DNA from: Thermosipho atlanticus DSM 15807
Lineage (GTDB): Bacteria; Thermotogota; Thermotogae; Thermotogales; Fervidobacteriaceae
DNA: 62,690 nt
Direction of reading: 5' to 3'
Assembly: GCF_900129985.1 (NCBI RefSeq)
Contig: NZ_FQXN01000006.1
Location: forward strand, 1-62,690
The notes under the pieces were generated by a model. The model saw only the letters and a program-made list of their open reading frames with translations, was not told the DNA's origin and did no database searches. A program made the translations under genes and the position numbers. Shown here in pieces: positions 58,501 through 62,690 of this stretch. The stretch's first letter is position 1, and every line of letters begins with the position of its first letter.

Positions 58501-59184
58501 ATGAACATTCTTATTTCTTTTGCTATTGTTTTTATTATAATATTTCTTTACATTATAATCATTAAAAAAATTTCAAATAAGTTGTATAAATTAATTACAC
58601 GAGATATTTTTAAAATTCAAATTATTCTAGTCCCCATAACTATATTATACTCTATAATATTTGCTTATTTTTTAAAAATAAATTTTGTAGAAATGGGAAT
58701 TCAAATAGGTGATTATAAAAAAGGTTTAACTTTTGTTAGCATTTTTGGGTTACCAATCTTTATTTTGACATATATCTTTGCAAAATTAACTAAAAAAAGC
58801 GAGTTAAATGATCTTAAATATTTAACAATAAATTCAAAATGGCAAATGATTTATATTTGGATTTTTGTTGGTTTAACTGAAGAAACTTTTTTCAGGGGAT
58901 TAATACAAACATATCTTAGCAAAAGTATTGAAGGAAGTTTTATGAAAATCTCATATTCTGTTATTATAACAAGTGTTATATTCTCCCTATTTCATATTTT
59001 AAATGTTAAAAACAAAAATGAGACATTAAAGGCATTTTTGCAACTCTTTCCTACTAGGTTTTTAATTTCACTAATTCTTGGCTACACTTTTCAAATATCT
59101 AAAAGCCTTATTTATCCAATAATTATTCACAACCTTATCGATGTTATAACATTTTCAACAATTAAAAAAACTATTAACAATTAA
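58501..59184 (+). CDS. CPBP-family intramembrane metalloprotease
   Basis: A 227-residue protein with about seven membrane helices. The family motifs are EETFFRG (~125), FSLFHILN and IHNLIDV, which provide the Glu and His residues of the Rce1/CAAX-like site. The substrate is unknown. GAGGTGG precedes the ATG. Confidence 0.88.
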   Translation: MNILISFAIVFIIIFLYIIIIKKISNKLYKLITRDIFKIQIILVPITILYSIIFAYFLKINFVEMGIQIGDYKKGLTFVSIFGLPIFILTYIFAKLTKKSELNDLKYLTINSKWQMIYIWIFVGLTEETFFRGLIQTYLSKSIEGSFMKISYSVIITSVIFSLFHILNVKNKNETLKAFLQLFPTRFLISLILGYTFQISKSLIYPIIIHNLIDVITFSTIKKTINN

Positions 59185-59196
59185 TCAGTATTGTAG

Positions 59197-59202
59197 TATA
59201 AT
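59197..59202 (+). promoter_or_regulatory. -10 element before the NifX-like gene
   Basis: TATAAT about ten bases before AAGGAGGTG. Confidence 0.4.
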
Positions 59203-59222
59203 AAATATAAGGAGGTGTAAAA

Positions 59223-59585
59223 ATGAAAATAGCTCTACCTGTAGTTGAGAATAGAGGTGCTAATTCTTTAATATCTGAACATTTTGGGCATGCTCCATTT
59301 TTTGCATTTGTAAAAATAGACGAAGGAAAGATCGAAATAAATATCGAGAAAAACCCTTTAGAAGAACACAACCCCGGCGAAATACCAGAATATTTAAAAA
59401 ATCAAGGAGTTAATTTAATAATTGTTCGTGGTATAGGGCAAAGGGCTATTTCGTTTTTTAACCAATTTGGCATTGAAGTAATACGCGGGGCTAATGGTAC
59501 AGTTGAAAAGCTTATTCAACAATATCTTGAAGGGAAACTTAGAAATATAAATTATGAAGTAAAAGAAAAATTTCATAAACATTAA
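59223..59585 (+). CDS. NifX/NifB C-terminal-like (FeMo-cofactor-binding-type) small protein
   Basis: A 120-residue single-domain protein. KIALPVVENRGANSLISEHFGHAPFFAFV and LIIVRGIGQRAISFF match the dinitrogenase iron-molybdenum cofactor domain. No nitrogenase gene is near, and such proteins are common in anaerobes that do not fix nitrogen, where they may handle metal clusters. AAGGAGGTGTAAAA precedes the ATG. Confidence 0.9.
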   Translation: MKIALPVVENRGANSLISEHFGHAPFFAFVKIDEGKIEINIEKNPLEEHNPGEIPEYLKNQGVNLIIVRGIGQRAISFFNQFGIEVIRGANGTVEKLIQQYLEGKLRNINYEVKEKFHKH

Positions 59586-59625
59586 AACAATAACCACTCA
59601 CATATAAGATCCTTAACCACTAACA

Positions 59626-61641
59626 TTATGAAAATTTGTCATAAATTTCTTTGATTTCAAAATGATATTTTTTAAATATTTCCAGAATTTCTGGGTTAAA
59701 ATCTTCTGGAGATGTTCTTCCATCACCTTCTAGAATTATTCTAAGTGCTTTTTCGTGAGTAAATTCTTTTTTGTATGGCCTTGAGGATCTCAAAGCATCA
59801 TAAACATCTGCTATAGCTACAATCTGTGCTTCTATTGGAATTTCCCCGTTTTTTAACCCATATGGATATCCCTTCCCACTATATTTTTCATGGTGGTATA
59901 GTGCTATGTTTTTCGCAGTTTCAAAATATGGATCATCTAAAAGTTTAGCACCAAATATTGTATGTTTTTTGATTTCGTCGAATTCCTCTTCACTTAATCT
60001 TTCATTTTTTCTGAGCAATTCCCTATTAATAAATATTTTACCAATATCATGCAAAGGAGCAAACGATGCTATTTCTTTAATTTTCTCAGTTGGAAGTTTC
60101 AATTTTTCCGCAATAAATTTTGAGATTTTTCCTACTCTATAAACGTGCGCACCTGTTATGTCATCATAAGCTTCAGCTATAATTGAAAGCTTTTCTGCAA
60201 ATTTTAAGTATGCTCTTCTTATTTCTTCCAATGATAATTTCTCTAACCAGAAAGCCTTCATTAAATTTCCTAAACCACTTATTAACTTCTTTGATTGCTC
60301 AGAAAAAGATTTTTTACTTTTTACGTCTATGTCTAATGAAAGCTTTATCCATAGTTCAGGTTTCAATTGAATTTCATTAACTAAAGTCTCTTTTGAAGGC
60401 TTTGCAGCTTTTCTTAATGTTTCATACTCCTCTTCTGAAAACTCCTCGATTTTCTCAGTATTAACAATATCTTTAACTATTCTTATATTCTCCCTTCGAG
60501 GAACTAAAGTAAATAATTTTTTAATCTGCTGAAGCTTTTTTAAATCGTGCCCATAGGCAGCTACAAATCTTGCAGTTTTATTCTTTGTATTTAGAAGAAT
60601 AATACTTCCATAATCTGCTTCTGGAACAATTTGCACAGCTGTTTCAAGTACAACTTTATAAAACTTTTCTATATCTTGGCCCGGTGTCATCGTAGATAAT
60701 AAATCAATCATTCTATAAAGGTTTTCCGAAAAATGCTTATTTTCTTTATATAATTCTTCTAGTTCCTTGTTTTTTATCAAAAGTTCACTTGTAGCTACTT
60801 TTAATGCTTTTCTATGTAAATAGAGAAAAACTGATATTACCAAAATTATTAATAAACTTACAGATACAAACCATCTTATCCAACTTGGAATTTCACTCTT
60901 ACCAATTAATAAATACTTATCGAGTAATTCATAATAAATTGAAGTACTATCTGCTTTCCACTTTTTCAAATAAAAATCAATTTTATCTATTATTGTTTTA
61001 TCAACATTTTTTGAAAATCCAAAGTAGATTTCAACGGGAGAAAAAATTATAGGAGTTTTATAAATTGAGTAAATACTACCAGAATATATCCTACTTACAA
61101 CTCCCGCATAGGCTTTTTTTTCACTTACTGCTTTTAAAACTTCATCATATGATGTAAATTCGAGAAAATTGATATTTAAATGGAAACTTTCCGCAATTTT
61201 CCTTATACCTTCATCACCTGTATAATAAATATCACCCTTTAACACTGCCACAGTTTTATCATTCAAATCTAATATAGATTTCAAACTTTTATCGTAAGAA
61301 TAAACAAGTCCCCAATTAACAAACACCGATTCTTTATTAAAAAGGATATCCTTTGCTCTTTCGTCGGAATAAGCTATATCTAAAAGTATATCAATTTTTC
61401 CTTGTTTTAGTTCGTTATATAATGTAGCGAAATCATCAAGGTATCTATAAGTTAATTTCCAATTTTCTTTACGAGCAATTACATTCAAAATTTCAGTTAT
61501 AAATCCCTTTACTTTTCCGTTTTCATAATAAATTAAAGGTTTATTGTTGTAAATACCAACAATTATATTTCTACCAAATATTCCTCTTGAGAAAATCACT
61601 AAAGAAATTAGTAAAATTAAGTAAAAACATTTTTTGTTCAT
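59626..61641 (-). CDS. HD-GYP sensor: SBP_bac_3, membrane helix, GAF-like, HD-GYP
   Basis: A probable cyclic di-GMP phosphodiesterase of 671 residues. Signal peptide (~1-22). An extracytoplasmic amino-acid-binding-type domain (~23-245; IIVGIYNNKPLIYYENGKVKG, GKIDILLDIAYSDERA). One membrane helix (~257-277), a coiled coil, a GAF-like part (~310-450), then HD-GYP (~485-665) with APLHDIGKIFI, HHEKYSGKGYPYGL and VAIADVYDALRSSRPYKK. The catalytic residues look intact. The start is ATG 61641 behind GAGGAGTTTTTA; the longer frame has no ribosome site. Confidence 0.92.
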   Translation of the reverse strand: MNKKCFYLILLISLVIFSRGIFGRNIIVGIYNNKPLIYYENGKVKGFITEILNVIARKENWKLTYRYLDDFATLYNELKQGKIDILLDIAYSDERAKDILFNKESVFVNWGLVYSYDKSLKSILDLNDKTVAVLKGDIYYTGDEGIRKIAESFHLNINFLEFTSYDEVLKAVSEKKAYAGVVSRIYSGSIYSIYKTPIIFSPVEIYFGFSKNVDKTIIDKIDFYLKKWKADSTSIYYELLDKYLLIGKSEIPSWIRWFVSVSLLIILVISVFLYLHRKALKVATSELLIKNKELEELYKENKHFSENLYRMIDLLSTMTPGQDIEKFYKVVLETAVQIVPEADYGSIILLNTKNKTARFVAAYGHDLKKLQQIKKLFTLVPRRENIRIVKDIVNTEKIEEFSEEEYETLRKAAKPSKETLVNEIQLKPELWIKLSLDIDVKSKKSFSEQSKKLISGLGNLMKAFWLEKLSLEEIRRAYLKFAEKLSIIAEAYDDITGAHVYRVGKISKFIAEKLKLPTEKIKEIASFAPLHDIGKIFINRELLRKNERLSEEEFDEIKKHTIFGAKLLDDPYFETAKNIALYHHEKYSGKGYPYGLKNGEIPIEAQIVAIADVYDALRSSRPYKKEFTHEKALRIILEGDGRTSPEDFNPEILEIFKKYHFEIKEIYDKFS

Positions 61642-61910
61642 TAAAAACTCCTCTTCTTTCTTACGTATATATGAAATACCTACTATAAAAAATAATAACA
61701 AATTATTTTTCAATATGCAACAATAGGAAATATATTTTTACAATTAGAATAAAATATATGATTTAGTTCAACTACGTAATTTGTACTAAAAAATAGCCAA
61801 ATAAATTACAACTTAATCTTGTAATTTTAATTACCTCTACTTATTGTTTATGAAAACAAAATTATACAGTTATCAAATAAGTCATTTATCTCACAACTTT
61901 GCAAACAAAA

Positions 61911-61939
61911 AAAGCTCTCCGGAGAAGGAGAGCTTTTTT
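61911..61939. terminator. Terminator of the rRNA operon (bidirectional)
   Basis: AAAGCTCTCC and GGAGAGCTTT pair around GGAGAA with a T-run on both sides. It stops the minus-strand rRNA transcript just after 5S. Confidence 0.88.
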
Positions 61940-61960
61940 CAAAAGTATTCACATAACGAT

Positions 61961-62078
61961 CCCGGGCACTACCTACTCTCGCAAGGGGCGGACCCCTTAC
62001 TACCATCGGCCCAGAGCGGCTTAACGGCCGGGTTCGGGATGGGACCGGGTGGTTCCCGCTCTGGTATCGGCACCCGGG
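61961..62078 (-). rRNA. 5S rRNA
   Basis: The ends pair as CCCGGG. The minus strand begins CCCGGGTGCCGATACCAGAG and has the conserved GAAC and GGTAGTGCCCGGG parts, over about 118 bases. The GC content is far above that of the coding DNA. Confidence 0.9.
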
Positions 62079-62121
62079 AAAACTGGTGCCATTCAAAAAT
62101 GCATAGGGTAGTACCAGATAG

Positions 62122-62690
<569 letters not shown>

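Noticed and set aside
59223-59585. Evidence for nitrogen fixation from the NifX-like gene
   Set aside because: No other nif gene is present, and this small domain is widespread outside nitrogen fixers.

Overview
The window looks like a chromosome segment from an AT-rich member of the Thermotogae (Thermosipho or Fervidobacterium type). This is inferred from several things. The protein-coding DNA is very AT-rich while the 5S/23S rRNA is GC-rich, as in thermophiles. Canonical AAGGAGGTG ribosome sites are used, with many TTG and GTG starts. The content is sugar transporters, duplicated Clp ATPases, DUF2207/LemA and c-di-GMP enzymes. I could not confirm the taxon by a search.

Layout. 0-5.8 kb: a small secreted protein, a pseudouridine synthase, a ClpC-type ATPase and a membrane diguanylate cyclase. 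5.9-9.5 kb: tRNA-Asn followed by an island holding a HinfI-like methyltransferase/endonuclease pair and a decayed gene; a 13-bp copy of the tRNA 3' end marks the far border. 9.6-12.7 kb: a corrinoid protein, a UroD-family methyltransferase and a DUF1638-like/GGDEF protein broken by one in-frame TAA, apparently one operon that couples a methyl-transfer module to c-di-GMP. 13.5-19.4 kb: pyroglutamyl peptidase, a metallopeptidase/VWA protein with an ABC-2 permease, and a DUF2207-LemA pair.

19.5-39.5 kb is a carbohydrate region. A TRAP transporter with an aldolase and an FGGY kinase is divergent from a LacI regulator. A long L-fucose-type operon follows (isomerase, second LacI regulator, RbsBAC-type ABC transporter, mutarotase, transaldolase-like protein, PfkB kinase, class II aldolase, rhamnulokinase-type kinase). 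Last comes a second DapA-type aldolase with a frameshifted TRAP transporter. A GCAAACGTTTGC-type operator lies before three of these promoters. A copy of the ndk 3' end sits beyond the second aldolase, suggesting that 36.2-39.8 kb was inserted at ndk.

39.8-48.4 kb holds housekeeping genes on the minus strand: ndk, an unknown protein, a class A penicillin-binding protein, a metallo-beta-lactamase-fold hydrolase, an aminotransferase, a polysaccharide deacetylase, dihydrouridine synthase, nadD, obg and tRNA-Thr(CGT). 48.4-61.7 kb holds a phosphodiesterase-fold enzyme, malEFG with a very large insertion in MalG, a second Clp ATPase, isoaspartyl dipeptidase, a CPBP protease, a NifX-like protein and an HD-GYP sensor. 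The window ends in the 5S gene and the 3' part of a 23S gene, both on the minus strand.

Two independent islands share one design: an intact gene whose 3' end is repeated at the far border of foreign-looking DNA. Three c-di-GMP proteins (two GGDEF, one HD-GYP) lie in this one window.
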